A DNA stretch of 64,000 nt from Bromus sterilis (Eukaryota > Streptophyta > Magnoliopsida > Poales > Poaceae). Positions 1-10,570 of the stretch are shown piece by piece. A model generated the notes under the pieces. That model was given only the letters and a program-made list of their open reading frames with translations. It did not search any database and was not told the DNA's origin. How positions within the stretch are numbered: position 1 is the first letter of the stretch; each line of letters opens with the position of its first letter. The stretch covers positions 72,549,501 to 72,613,500 of the forward strand of contig OX465601.1 of NCBI GenBank assembly GCA_950022295.1, given 5' to 3'. The translations under genes and the position numbers were made by a program.

Positions 1-310
1 CTCATTATTGATTCCAAGCTATATTTACTTTTCTGCATTTACTTTTAAGTTGCTATCATTATCCCTTGCGTTTTATCATTTGTGAACAACAAGACCGGAG
101 AGATTGACAACCTCTCTGAACTTCGTTGGGAACAAAGTTATCTGTGTCTGTGTGCAGGTCCGCGTCAGTTGCGCCGATGACACCTACTTATCATCTCCGG
201 AGTCCTACTGGAGACAAACCTTGGTATCTTCACCGAGGGAAAACTGCTGCTGCACTGCATCTCAAACCTTCACTTGGGGTAAACAACGAAGGGCGAGAAG
301 CCAATAAGCA
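1..310 (+). mobile_element. 3' part of an LTR (family A, TGATACGTCC type), cut by window edge
   Basis: The sequence matches almost base for base the last ~300 bp of the complete LTR at 29,678-31,306, including the stretch that reads through 'gaccggagagattgacaacc'. It ends in TAAGCA at 310, so it has the CA terminus expected of an LTR. What follows at 311 does not look like a primer-binding site. The copy is therefore either a 3' LTR or a solo LTR inserted into the sequence that begins at 311. No coding capacity. The other end lies outside the window. Confidence 0.8.
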
Positions 311-1766
311 CTTGCTCGATGGCCGAGAGATACTCTGTTGTACGAAAGTCGAGCTCTTCGGAGCAAACGCGAGACAAGGTAAGGAGACGGTTCACCTTGT
401 TGGTAGCCGCACGAGTTTGTGGGACGGCAGGGCAGGCGGCCACTGGCTCTGGTAATGGGGGTGGACCTGTCTGCTGTCGTTGTCCGCGGCTCACCTAAAT
501 AAGGACAACGATAACGGTTGTTCCGACAGATAATAATTAAAATGCTTAATGGGTCCGGTGGATGACTTGAGTGGGTCGTCGTGCCCTTTACGCACTACCT
601 CCACGTGGGATTACGTTGTGGGCCCTCTGTGTTGTAGCCACGTTCGAGGGCTCTTCAGTCGTCAGCTTTACCTCGGGCTGATTGCCGGGCTTGGACCACT
701 TACTCCGGTAGTGGGAAGTGGGTCTGCTTCATCGGCCAGTCGCGTACCGTGCAGGAGTACAAAGGACAGGGGTCCAAAGTTCCTTTGTACTTAGTATTTA
801 GACCGGCGGATGGCCTCTCTGTTGAGCTCGAAGGATGGACTTCGGCGTATCGGATAGCCTCGGTGGGGCATTCCCTAACAAGGTGTACGCCACCCTGGAG
901 ATCCGAGCGTGTAGGGTAACAGTAGTGCAGCCCCTGCAGGGATGAAAATCTATTCGGATAGCCGTGTCCACAGTAACAGGACGCTTTATGTTGAAGCCAG
1001 ATCCTACTACTACAAACTACTACTATTAAACTGTTGGTTCCGGGGTTTCTTCCTCGCAGGGAAGTCGAGGAGGGATTCTCGGAGGCTTTGATAATTATTA
1101 ATTATTACAACTTATTATTATACAATGCTGCAGCAACTTCTGCTGCATTGTTACTTTATGCTTTCATTGAACTGCTGGCTGATTCTTACCTCATGCTGCA
1201 AGACTCGTCGGAAGATGATAGTCTTCGATAGGCCTAGCTTCTTACCCTTATTCTGATTTCTACCTTGTAGTCCACTATATACAGCCTCCCCTTTCCATTT
1301 GATAAATTGCATAATTCTTAGTAGCGGACGTAAGACTCGCGGGTATGCTAGATACTCACCTTTGCTTTATTCCCCCTTTTTGTTTTGCCTGATCGACCGC
1401 TGCAGTCGACGTTGGAGCCTTGGAGTCTAGGAGCAGGAGACCCCCGATGCCTTCAACGACGTCGAGTTCCCCGTTGACCAGGAGTAGTTTGGAGGTTCCC
1501 AGGCAGGAGGCCTCGCCTTTTCGATCGTTGTTGTTTTGTGCTAGCCTTCTTAAGGAAGATCATGTGTACCTTGTGTCTGTACTCAGATACTATTTCTTCT
1601 GCTAACTTTGTGCTCTCGAGCTGTTGTATTCGAGCCCTCGTGGCCCCTGGCTTGTATTATTTTATTTGTAGATTTGTGTTGTGATATCTCACCGTGAGTC
1701 CCTGATCTCGATTGTGTATCTTGCGTGTATGATTACTGTACACGACTTGATTTTGGGGGCGTCACA
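311..1766. mobile_element. Noncoding LTR-retrotransposon segment ending GGGGGCGTCACA
   Basis: About 1.45 kb of GC-variable, noncoding sequence stops abruptly at 1766 with ...GGCGTCACA, and LINE coding sequence follows directly. Read on the minus strand it would start TGTGACGCCCCC, a common start for large grass gypsy-type LTRs, so 1766 is probably an LTR edge. Its left edge at 310/311 is the end of the family A LTR, which probably inserted into it. I see no gag or pol domain. The family is not identified, and the orientation is uncertain. Confidence 0.5.
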
Positions 1767-2672
1767 GTTGGTTAGCAGATTTTTCCAGCATCCTAGTCAG
1801 TGCATCTACAACAATGTTAAAAAGCAAAGGAGACATGGGATCACCCTGTCTCAGCCCCTTGCCAGTGGTGAAGAAACTACTTTCAGTATTGTTAATCTTA
1901 ACCCCCACAGATCCTCCATGGGTGATGTTGTGCATCCAGGACAACCACTTTCTACCAAAACCTCTAGATTTTAGAAGCTCAGCAAGGAATTCTAAATTGA
2001 CCTTGTCAAAAGCCTTTTCATAGTCTAGTTTCAGCACTAGTCCTTTCTGGTTGGTAGAGTGCACTAAATGTAGCACTTCATGAGCAGTAACCACACTTTC
2101 TAATATAAATCTCCCTTTCAAGAAAGTTGATTGGTTACTAGCAATCAGCCTTTGGAGAATAACAACGATCCTATTGGTGAGAACCTTTGTAAAAATCTTA
2201 TAGCTACAGTTAAGAAGACTAATTGGTCTATATTTCCTAATAGAGGTAGCATCTGGTTCTTTAGGTATAAGGGTGAGCATGGCATAGTTTAGTCTGCTAA
2301 TCTCCAGCTCCCCCTTATGAAAGTCATTGAACATGTCTACTAAATCCTCTTTAATAATATCCCAGAAATGCTGATAGAAGAAGAAAGGGATCCCATCAGG
2401 ACCTGGGGTCCATCAGCATAAGAGTCAAAAACAACCTTCTTAATCTCAGCTTCAGTAAAGGCAGCTTCTAGCATGACATTTTCAGCATTAGTGACCTTCT
2501 CACTTTCATTGAAGAAATTATCATTAAGCCTAAAACCATTCCTAGGTTCATATTTTAAAAGATCTTTATAAAAATTACAGGCAATGTCTAGCATGCCTTT
2601 AGTATCAGAGACAGGGCCATCAGGGCCATCCAGTGAATGGATGGTAGTCTTCCTATTTCTCTGATTGGCCGA
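1767..2672 (-). pseudogene. LINE (non-LTR) reverse transcriptase fragment
   Basis: Read on the minus strand, the sequence runs from an N-terminal segment (about 2,672-2,410) into the palm of a non-LTR reverse transcriptase (2,334-1,767). Diagnostic pieces are YRPISLLN, a VLKLDYEKAFDKV block (the first catalytic Asp motif) and GLRQGDPMSPLLF. A frameshift near 2,405-2,410 separates the two parts, just before the usual PGPDG block. The fragment stops at the LTR edge at 1766, before the FADD catalytic motif, so the element lost its 3' half. LINEs are normally truncated at the 5' end, which points to interruption or deletion here. It cannot make an active enzyme. Confidence 0.88.
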
Positions 2673-2966
2673 CCGAGACTGTTTTGATGGAGCTTGGGCA
2701 TAGATTTATGTTGTTTTCTTGTGGCGACGAGGTTTGGGACAGCGACACATGGTGGCATGTGTTTCAATCGATTTATAATTTCTACAACAAACGTTCACGG
2801 TTCTACAACGTTGGTCCTTACGAGCAAGTGCACCAAGATTATTTTAGCTGTCATCGAAAAAGTAAAGATGGGTTTAGGGGAAACAATGGAATGTCGATGG
2901 TTCTTTCAGGTGATTGTAGTAATCATTCGATGGTCCAAAGACTTCGATGTAATTTTAATTACCTTA
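2673..2966. other. Short unassigned stretch between LINE fragment and CACTA terminus
   Basis: About 290 bp with short open frames in two phases but no recognisable domain, signal peptide or splice pattern. It may be the sequence into which the neighbouring CACTA end inserted, or part of the LINE. Nothing further is supported. Confidence 0.3.
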
Positions 2967-3260
2967 CACTACAGGACTGGCGGTCGCCGCCGACGGTCGG
3001 ATTCTACGCCGACGGCCAAATGTCAGGGCCGTCGGTGTAGCACCCAAGATGGCGCAGCCCCCAAAATCCTCGTCAGCGTCCGAACCCCGTCGGCGTAGGA
3101 GGACATAGACCGACGGTGACCGTCGGCGCAGGCAAACATAGACCGACGGTGACCGTCGGCGTATAAGGACCCGTCGGCATATATGATGCATTTAGCCCGA
3201 GTGTAACGGATCCCATTACGCCATGTGAAACGCCGACCGGGGGGGGCGTCGGCCTAGGCA
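2967..3260 (+). mobile_element. CACTA-type DNA transposon terminus with GCCGACGGT subterminal repeats
   Basis: A CACTACAGG terminus starts at 2967 and is preceded by TTA, a possible 3-bp target duplication. The next ~280 bp hold about ten copies of GCCGACGG or its complement. These include two back-to-back copies of a unit containing CCGACGGTGACCGTCGG (about 3,105-3,165). Short subterminal repeats on both strands are where CACTA transposases bind. No matching CCTGTAGTG end is visible in the window, so this is one orphan end or part of a decayed element. Confidence 0.65.
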
Positions 3261-3567
3261 AGAAATTTGAACTATTTAAAAATTTCTACACCGAAACAAA
3301 TTTTGGAAACCGAGAAAAGGATTTGATATATTGTAGTTCCATTATTATCTTGAATGTTTAAATATGTTTAGCCATGATGTGCAAAATGGCAATGAAATAA
3401 CTAATTTTACTCGTATTAACTCTAACGAATTAACCCAAAAAACTTGTTATTCCATTATTATCTTGAATGTTTAAATATGTTTCATGCTAGTTCTGCTCTA
3501 CTATGAGACAAGATTTATAATTTGGATGAGATAAAGTTTTCAAATCACATGTGATCTTATATGTTTT
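3261..3567. other. AT-rich sequence, possible CACTA interior
   Basis: AT-rich, with a short direct repeat: the phrase 'ttatcttgaatgtttaaata' occurs near 3,350 and again near 3,455. It may be interior sequence of the CACTA element that starts at 2967. No coding potential. Confidence 0.3.
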
Positions 3568-3686
3568 TTTAAGCAAAGGCAAAAGCTTTGCCTTATCATT
3601 AATTCAGAAGAGGGTGCCCGGTTTATTAGTGGAAGAAACCGGGCGAAAACCATACAACAAACAACACCACGGAGAGGGGGCCCGGT
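3568..3686 (-). mobile_element. LINE-like 3' tail (minus strand)
   Basis: A run of T followed by AAGCAAAGGCAAAAGCTTTGCC reads on the minus strand as a GGCAAAGCTTTTGCC palindrome followed by poly-A. That is the usual look of grass LINE 3' ends. It is too short to assign to a family, and no ORF is attached. Confidence 0.35.
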
Positions 3687-4178
3687 TTATGGACTCATAG
3701 CTCGAAACTCCCACTTCGGACAAAACGTAGGGAAACTTTTTCAAGAGTTGTGGTAGATATTGTTTTTGGTTGTTCCTAGTGGCAGCCCTAACACAACCAA
3801 GCATTTAGTTCCATATTGCTACCCTACTCCGGCGCACGTGTAGGTGGTAGACCAAAAAGCTAGGGTTTTCTCCAACAGGTCTAGGGTTTCGCCGGAGAGG
3901 GGCTCCGGGTTGTCTGAATCCAACCAAAACCTAGGTGGTGTCATATTACATGTGCTCAAGTGTATTTTGGGTTGTACATGTCCAAGTTTGGACTCCGGGA
4001 TGTGACCGGCTTCACCGGGATCAATTTCTCTCTTGTGATTTTATGGACTTATAGCTCGAAACTCCCACTTCGGACGAAATGTAAGGAATCTTTTCAAGAG
4101 TTGGGGTAGATCTTGTTATTGGTTGTTCCTAGTGGCTACCCCTAGAACAACCAAGCATTTAGTTCCACTTCTCTACCA
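3687..4178 (+). repeat. Direct repeat, two ~137-bp copies (3,687-3,823 and 4,041-4,178)
   Basis: Both copies start 'tatggact(c/t)atagctcg', continue through 'aaactcccacttcgga' and 'ggttgttcctagtgg', and finish 'caagcatttagttcca'. They are roughly 85-90% identical by eye and about 354 bp apart. The spacer holds 'ctagggtttcgccggag' and similar leader-like sequence. The second copy abuts the CACTA-type terminus at 4179. No ORF spans the pair convincingly. Confidence 0.75.
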
Positions 4179-5600
4179 CTAGTGCAGAACAGAGTTTAGT
4201 ACCGGTTCGTAAGGGCCTTTAGTACATGTAGTTCAAATTTGACCCGTTCCAGCTGAATCGATGAAAATTTGTCTTTTTGAGGAAAGGTGTATAAAAATGA
4301 TTGGACATGTAAACATTTGATCAATTGTTAATAAAATATGGTCTGGTATTTTACAAAAATGGAGTGGTTCAATTATACACAAAATAGTTCCTAGCTTCTT
4401 TACAAAAAACCCTACTTTCGACACTCGAAAAATGAAAAATGGATTTTTCGTGCAACAAAAATGAAAATTCCTTCGGAAAACTTGTTGGCCATTCCAATAT
4501 GCACACATTTTCAAAATATGAGATCGGTTCGGAAAACTATCCTTGGAAACTAGCAATAACATCGGTCATTTGGCTTGAAAGCCATGAATCTTCATACTCG
4601 ATAGCTCATTTTGAGAAGACTTTTTTTAAGATATTTGCCTTATTCCAAGTTTGTTATTTTATATGCTTACTAGGACATAAATTATGATGCAACACGAAGG
4701 TTTTACATTTTTTTGATTTTTTTGAATTTTTTAAGCCGCTTTCAAAATGCGCTCAAAACGGGGGCATGACCGGTGATAGCTAGGAGTGGAATCTTGCAAA
4801 ACTCTTGATGCATCCCTGATGAAATGACTACTTATCTACCTATAAATGTTTTTTTTAAATAAAGAGCAAATTATCAAGCACATTTACTTCAAATTTGACC
4901 TCATTTCAGCTAAATCGATGGGAATTTGTCTTTTTCAGGAGAGGTATATAAAAATCATTTTACATGAAAACTTTGGTCAGTTGTAAATAAAATATGGTCT
5001 AGTATTTACAAAAATGGAGTGGTTCAAGTTGACATCAAATATTTGGCAGATCCTTCACAAAAACCCCTACTTTTGTCACTCGGAAAATAAAAAATGGATC
5101 TTTCATGCAGAGAAAATAAAAACTTCCTTTGACAAACTTGTTGGCCAGTATAATATACACACATGTGCAAAATATGAGATCATTTGGGAAAATATCTTGC
5201 AAAACTCTTGGTGGATCTCTGATTCAATGACTACTTGTGTACCTAGAAACATTTTTTGGAAAAAATAAAGAGCAAAATATTAAGGACATGTAGTTCAAAT
5301 TTTACCCCGTTCCAGCTGAATCGATGAAACTTTGTCTTTTTCAGGAGAGGTGTATAAAAACATTTTACAAGCAAACATTTGGTCAATTGTAAATAAAATA
5401 TGATCTAATAAATTTTTAAAAGGAAGTGGTTCAAATTTACAGCAAAATTTTGATAGGTTCTTCACAAAACAACCCTACTTTTGGCACTTGAAAAATGAAA
5501 AATTATTTTTTCATGTATAGAAATTGAAAACATCCTTCGGCAGACTTGTTGGGCATTTTAATATGCAAACTTTTTCAAAATAGAATTTATAATTGTTAAT
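4179..5600 (+). mobile_element. CACTA-type element end with three degenerate internal repeats
   Basis: A CACTAGTGCAGA terminus at 4179 is followed by 'gtaccggttcgtaagggcct', the layout of Triticeae CACTA termini of the 'TTTAGTCCCGGTTCG' kind. Next come three diverged tandem copies of a block beginning 'acatgtagttcaaattt..cc..ttccagctgaatcgatg', starting at about 4,221, 4,873 and 5,281. Each contains 'aaaatatggtctggtatttt'- and 'cttgttggcca'-like landmarks. No transposase frame is visible and no opposite terminus is in the window, so it is non-autonomous or broken. Confidence 0.6.
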
Positions 5601-6330
5601 AGAAGAAATCATTTTCATTTAGAGAATGTTTTTGAACAACGGTACAACCAATGAATTTATCGATCTTCCATTTTTTTTGAAAATGCAAACAATGTCTAAA
5701 TAATAAAAAATTCCTTTTCAAACAAGGCGTGTCCGATAAATAGTTTAAATTATTTTCAAATAACTACATTTCTTTATTTTTTGGAAAAAACAATTTTTTT
5801 AAGAAAAAAAATTCTTATAAGCTAGTGCGTCAGGAGTTGGATGTCGGAACCAGAAACCCTGAACTCACGTTTCTCACCCTACTGGAGTTGGGGACCATTG
5901 ACATTTTCTTGCTGCGGATATCAGAAGACGCATGACCCATCAACTGTCAGGTTAGTTTGGCATACTGGTGACCTGCAGCATGCTTCCCTGTCAAAATCGG
6001 TTTAGTAGCACCCGCAAAAAAAAATCGGTTTAGTAGTAGTGGTGGTTCTTGCAAGTGCATCCAATTAAGTTAGTACGCAACATTACTACTACTACCTCAT
6101 CGTCACATCCAATGATCCAAACAAAATAACCTTGGCGAAAAAATATATTCTACTGCAAGCATAGGCACAGTAAAAAAAAAACGTTTCTTGATGGAAATTA
6201 AGAATGAGATAGCTCCGTAAAATAATATTTTAATACAAATACAATGATAAATTGCTATGCCATATAAATCAACTTTTTTGTTACTAGTTAAATTTGTAGA
6301 TGGAGATGGTACCTACACCGAATCCCGAGC
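5601..6330. other. AT-rich intergenic sequence, no feature recognised
   Basis: AT-rich, with several A and T homopolymer runs and one short GC-richer island near 5,820-6,000. No ORF, inverted repeat or known element end was found. It may be decayed transposon DNA. Confidence 0.4.
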
Positions 6331-7436
6331 GTGCTAACCGAATGCCCCAGGCTTCCCGCGTTGCTCTCTTTGGGCGACACGGGTGATGCCTTCGTCTTCA
6401 TCGCAGTCAACCTCCTCCACGTCCCTCTTCCCGGTCGTTGGGGACTGAAGTTCCTGGGCATAGCCTTGTGTGGCTACTGGCGGCGGTGGGATCATCTTCT
6501 TCCTTCACTCTTGTCCATTCATGCTTCTCCAATCCTACATAGTATGATGCTGCCGAGCACTGCTCCACCATGGTCATTGGTTTGCTCGCCGATTTGGAAC
6601 GGGGTGGATGAGGCCCAGAGGGTCAAGGGTCATCTCATCTCGCCCATTGATGGAAAGCGCAACCCAAGTCCGCACCTGCCTAGATTTGGGTAAGATCGGA
6701 GTCGCCATCTAGTGCGCAAATGGCCACGTCGATGCCCCTTATGTGCATGCCTGAGTGACAACGGGTGGTGGCCACCGAAAGATCTTCATGTGGGTCTTCT
6801 TTCCAGATCCGATGGTTACCTTCACGATGAGATGCATACTATGGAAAACAACTTGACGCAGAAGAATGATTGTCAACGACGACGATTGCACATCGCATGT
6901 AGCTGCGATAATACATGAGTGACATCGATGGTGGTGCTACTCGAGCACCCGGTCTCGAGGTCCGGGGTGAAAACGTAGGCCTGACCCGAGTTGGTTATAT
7001 CTAGCAATGGTGATGATTTTGCATCGTTACCTTGTTGAAGGCATGGTTCAGATATGTCTGAAGTGGCTCTTCAGGGTGAAACACATGGATTCTAACCTTA
7101 GGTGGTTAGACCCGGTGACGAAGGCGCATGAGCATCGCTCCTTTCCTGGTGGTATTGATGTTGAAGAACCTTGTTTACTGTGTGATATCATTTATGTGTG
7201 ATGCGGATATGGTTATTTTTGTAATTTGTCAATAGCAGATCTGATAACAAATTTATTGACGGTGCATAGTTTTGAATTTATATGACTTTGTTTTGCTCAC
7301 GTATTTTTACGGCGTGCGTTAATATTGGTTATGTGCATTCTATCTATGTAGAGACCCGCCGTATGCTCATTGTGTTGGTATCCTCTTGATGCTTTATTTA
7401 AACCAATAAAATTTATCCTTTATTAAAAAAACTAAA
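6331..7436 (+). mobile_element. Noncoding retroposed sequence with AATAAA and A-rich 3' end
   Basis: A GC-rich 5' half shifts into an AT-richer 3' half ending 'aaaccaataaaatttatcc' followed by an A-run at 7,431-7,436. The end resembles the 3' ends of grass LINE-type or other retroposed transcripts, with AATAAA near 7,409. Short open frames (for example 6,331-6,693) show no domain. No target duplication could be fixed, so the left edge is approximate. A processed pseudogene of an unknown transcript is an alternative. Confidence 0.4.
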
Positions 7437-7507
7437 ATTCATGATCAAATTAGACCTAACATTTGAGAGGGCCTTACATTTTTGGAAGTAGTGAGTATTA
7501 TTAATTA

Positions 7508-7615
7508 CTCCATTCGATCCATAATAATCCACTTACTTAGCACAAAATTTATGCTAGCTTAATATAAAATAATCGAGACTATAAAATAAGCGATACTTAT
7601 TATAGACGGAGGAAG
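7508..7615. mobile_element. Stowaway MITE
   Basis: Terminal inverted repeats CTCCATTCGATCCATAATAA and its near-complement ending GACGGAGGAAG bound 108 bp flanked by TA on both sides (7,506-7,507 and 7,616-7,617). This is the Tc1/mariner-type Stowaway signature. It has no coding capacity. Confidence 0.85.
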
Positions 7616-7617
7616 TA

Positions 7618-8280
7618 GTTAGTAATGTCAAGCAAAAGCCACACGGCTGTCCCAAACACGCGCACATGCATTCTTCATTTGCATTTCGTCCCCCGCGGTT
7701 TAAAATTCACATGACTATGAGCAAGATGAACCAGACAAAAGAAAGCAACAACGGAACAACATAAAGAGAAAGGGAGAAAAGGAGAGAGCTAGCCATGCAT
7801 GGAGAGTCATGTCTCTGCTGGTGCCAAGCGTGCGTTGGGTTGTCACCAATCTTGGTTACCGAAGCAACTGCCACTAAGTTGCTATCGCTCCGTGGATCGG
7901 CTAGGTAGGCCGCAGGTGTGTGTGTGCCTGTTGCTTTGTCCTGAAACCATTCAGGCGTTGCATGCATGCACGGGGCGCGAGCTGCATGCCCGCATGCAGA
8001 AACGGAACAGTCCGTCGGCCGTGGTGATTGGCCAGTGGGATTGGTACGCACCTCCCCTGTGCGGACGCAGGGCGCCTAATCGAAATGCTAGCGGGCGGGT
8101 GGCCGGCCGGTGAGACATGGACGGGGTAGCCGGCCGCGCTCGACGGCTCATCTAACACCGACGGGGGCTCGCGTAACGACCTGCGGACCTGGCACCAAAC
8201 CGGCCGGTGAACCATGCAGCATGCAGGTAGAAAAGAGAAACCCCAACAACACATGCATTTTTTTTGGGTGTAAGAGTATC
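7618..8280. other. GC-rich low-copy-looking island with palindromes
   Basis: Unlike the surrounding AT-rich DNA, 7,640-8,240 is GC-rich and contains self-complementary words (GCATGCATGC, GGCCGGCCGG, CCGGCCGG, two CATGCATGC runs). Overlapping open frames on both strands (7,707-8,051 minus; 7,799-8,113 plus; 7,901-8,254 minus) show no conserved domain, and the overlap argues that they are chance frames. It could be a former promoter or first exon, or an unknown repeat. RY-like CATGCATG words occur at 7,794, 7,960 and 8,213 but prove nothing. Confidence 0.3.
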
Positions 8281-8893
8281 TACAACCATGTGCTGCTAAT
8301 TTAAGTTCTTAAATGTTGGTGTATGCAATCGGTTGCGTCTTCGAACAAAGCCAGTTGGCTCCCCATTTGTTCTCTCGAACAATCACATTTTTCATATACA
8401 AATTCCCACATTCAAATCCATGCATGTCGATTACATAACACAAGAAATTTATCAATCCAACGCTTGATGAAACAAAATAAATCATAATTCAAAAATTCAT
8501 TACATGTTAAAATAAAATTAAGAATTCATACATAGATAAACAAGCAATTACACCCATAGTGCTTAAATTTGATGTGAAATCTTTGTTTAATGCAAAAACT
8601 ATTGGTGTATCAATTAGTAGTGTGATAACCTAGTTTTTTTGTGCAAATATGGTGCAAGCCCGAATTATATATGCCGTAGTGGTGACTATGCATTCAAGCG
8701 TAACATGGGCCCCAAAGTGAGTGGACAAAGACATGTAACATGTTATTTTGTGAAAACCCCATTTCATTTAATTTAGCGAATAGCATTAGGGTCCATTTAT
8801 CAATAGTAACAAATAATGGAAAAAGAGGGCGATAGCGTGGGTCAATCATGTGATCCCCAGGAATAGGAGGCATGCATCTAACAAGAGAATGTA
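8281..8893. other. AT-rich intergenic sequence
   Basis: No gene or clear element end. The start ('gtaagagtatctacaacc') resembles ends of some grass MITEs, but no partner inverted repeat was found. A short minus-strand open frame at 8,694-8,903 has no recognisable domain. Confidence 0.3.
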
Positions 8894-9280
8894 ACTGGTG
8901 CACCGGTGCTTGTGGTGCTACCGATGCACCGGACGCATTAGTATATTTTAAAATGTTTCAAAGTATCTGGAAAAAAATCTAACACATTGGCAATCAATGT
9001 ATGTTGTTATAAAATTTTGAATCAAAATTTGAAACATTGCTCAAGATATAAAAATGATAATTTGACATCAATGTGATAATGGACCAAATATAAAACCTAA
9101 CTTGTTGTATGTACTATTCAGTGTTGAATTTCTTATTCTTGTCTCTCAAGCTAAGTTTTGAATTTTGATTTGAATTTTTGTGAAAACGTAAAATAATTTC
9201 ATGTGAGTGTGCTATTTTTTAAAGATTTTTTCAAACATTTGAAAATTTGCTAAGTGAGTTCAGTGCACTGGTGCACCAGA
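8894..9280. mobile_element. Inverted-repeat element (MITE-like), GGTGCACC termini
   Basis: The left end reads ACTGGTGCACCGGTGC. The right end reads, on the opposite strand, TCTGGTGCACCAGTGCAC. These imperfect ends of ~18 bp bound a 387-bp AT-rich noncoding interior. The termini are themselves palindromic around GGTGCACC. The superfamily is unclear because no target duplication could be fixed; Mutator-type MITEs are one possibility. Confidence 0.5.
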
Positions 9281-9535
9281 TACTTCCTATATATATTCTT
9301 GTCAAATGCCCACACACATTTTATATATTATGTGTGTGTTAAGTGGGTTGTAGCACAGTTATTTCATTTTATATTTTTATAAGTTTACAAATTATATTTA
9401 CATATTTCATAAAATGGAAAATATTTACATGTTCCTATATATTTAATAAATTCTTGTATAAATTTTAAAATAATGTCTATTAAAACCACTTATTATTAAA
9501 AATATATTATTACATATTTTCCTATTCAATTTAAT

Positions 9536-9536
<1 letters not shown>

Positions 9537-9568
<32 letters not shown>
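9537..9568. repeat. (AT)n microsatellite
   Basis: An uninterrupted AT dinucleotide run of about 13-15 units sits in very AT-rich sequence. Confidence 0.9.
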
Positions 9569-9571
<3 letters not shown>

Positions 9572-9649
9572 ACGTAAAAACTGTATTTGAACGTAAATTT
9601 ATATAAATTATCTTTATAACATGTACAAAAATTATTAAAAAATCTTATA

Positions 9650-9742
9650 CTCCCTCCGTTCCAAATTATTTGACATGACTTTAGTTCAAGTTTGATTTAA
9701 ATTTGAACTAAACCCATGTCATGTAATTTGGAACGGAGGAAG
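9650..9742. mobile_element. Stowaway MITE, near-perfect palindrome
   Basis: CTCCCTCCGTTCCAAATTA at the left and TAATTTGGAACGGAGGAAG at the right form a 93-bp element flanked by TA (9,648-9,649 and 9,743-9,744). The arms pair along nearly the full length around a central 'gtttgatttaaatttgaac'. It is the best preserved MITE in the window and could fold into a long hairpin if transcribed. Confidence 0.95.
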
Positions 9743-9803
9743 TATACATTAAAAACTGGATTTTTTAAATAAGTTATATTAGAAAACATATTAATATAGT
9801 TAA

Positions 9804-10076
9804 TCTTCTATATCTAAATAACTAGCCCCCACCAATATATTTCTCTCAATATGCAAGCATGCCACCTCATCAACATGCATAAGATAAGTCCCACCTCAAC
9901 ATGCCACAATGCAATAAAAACTCACCCTAACATGTGACATGCATGCATGGGAATTTTCATTCTATTACGATATTTATATTAATTCATATATTAATTGAGA
10001 ACTTTTCATTTAACCAAACATTTCGGTAAAATATATTCGAAAAAATTCCTGCAACACCGTGCGGGGCATCATCTAG
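9804..10076 (+). mobile_element. Small non-autonomous Helitron
   Basis: It starts TCTTCTATATCTAAATAAC directly after an A and ends ...GGGGCATCATCTAG directly before a T, i.e. insertion between A and T with the CTAG 3' end typical of Helitrons. The 3' end carries the 'gcaacaccgtgcggggcatc' block, a mutated version of the family hairpin. Both ends resemble those of the larger Helitron at 17,031-18,621, so the two belong to one family. It is 273 bp with no coding capacity. Confidence 0.75.
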
Positions 10077-10570
10077 TTATTTTTAGTTTTCCATATAGAT
10101 ATAATATTTAATTTTATTTGTACTATATATCTGCTAGAATTCATGCTAATTAAGTTTTAAAGCAAACTCTACTGGAAAAACTTTATATAAATTAGTTTTA
10201 TAATATGTAAAGCTGTATTTTAATAAACTTATATAAATTTAAAAAAAATCATGTTTTTCAAAAGTATCTATAATTATAATTCACATAAATGATTTCAAAA
10301 CCACGTATGATTATAATTTACATACAACTATTAAATTAAGTTTAATTTAAGACATGAATAGAATTTTAAATTTTTATTTTATTATAATGATAATTTTTAA
10401 ATTAGTACTTGACTATTGTTTTATTTTTTAATATATATAACATGTGTGTATGTGTATATTTCCTAATATCTGTAACATATGATTAATATTTATATTAATA
10501 ATAATTTCTTGAGAAAAGAAAAAAAAGTGTAAAGTGGGCTTCCAGCGCAACGTCCCAATTAAGCGTAAAA
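10077..10570. other. Very AT-rich sequence
   Basis: Roughly 80% A+T with no ORF or repeat terminus that I recognise. Confidence 0.4.

Noticed and set aside
7707..8254. Protein-coding gene in the GC island
   Set aside because: Three frames overlap on both strands without domains, conserved splice signals or codon bias.
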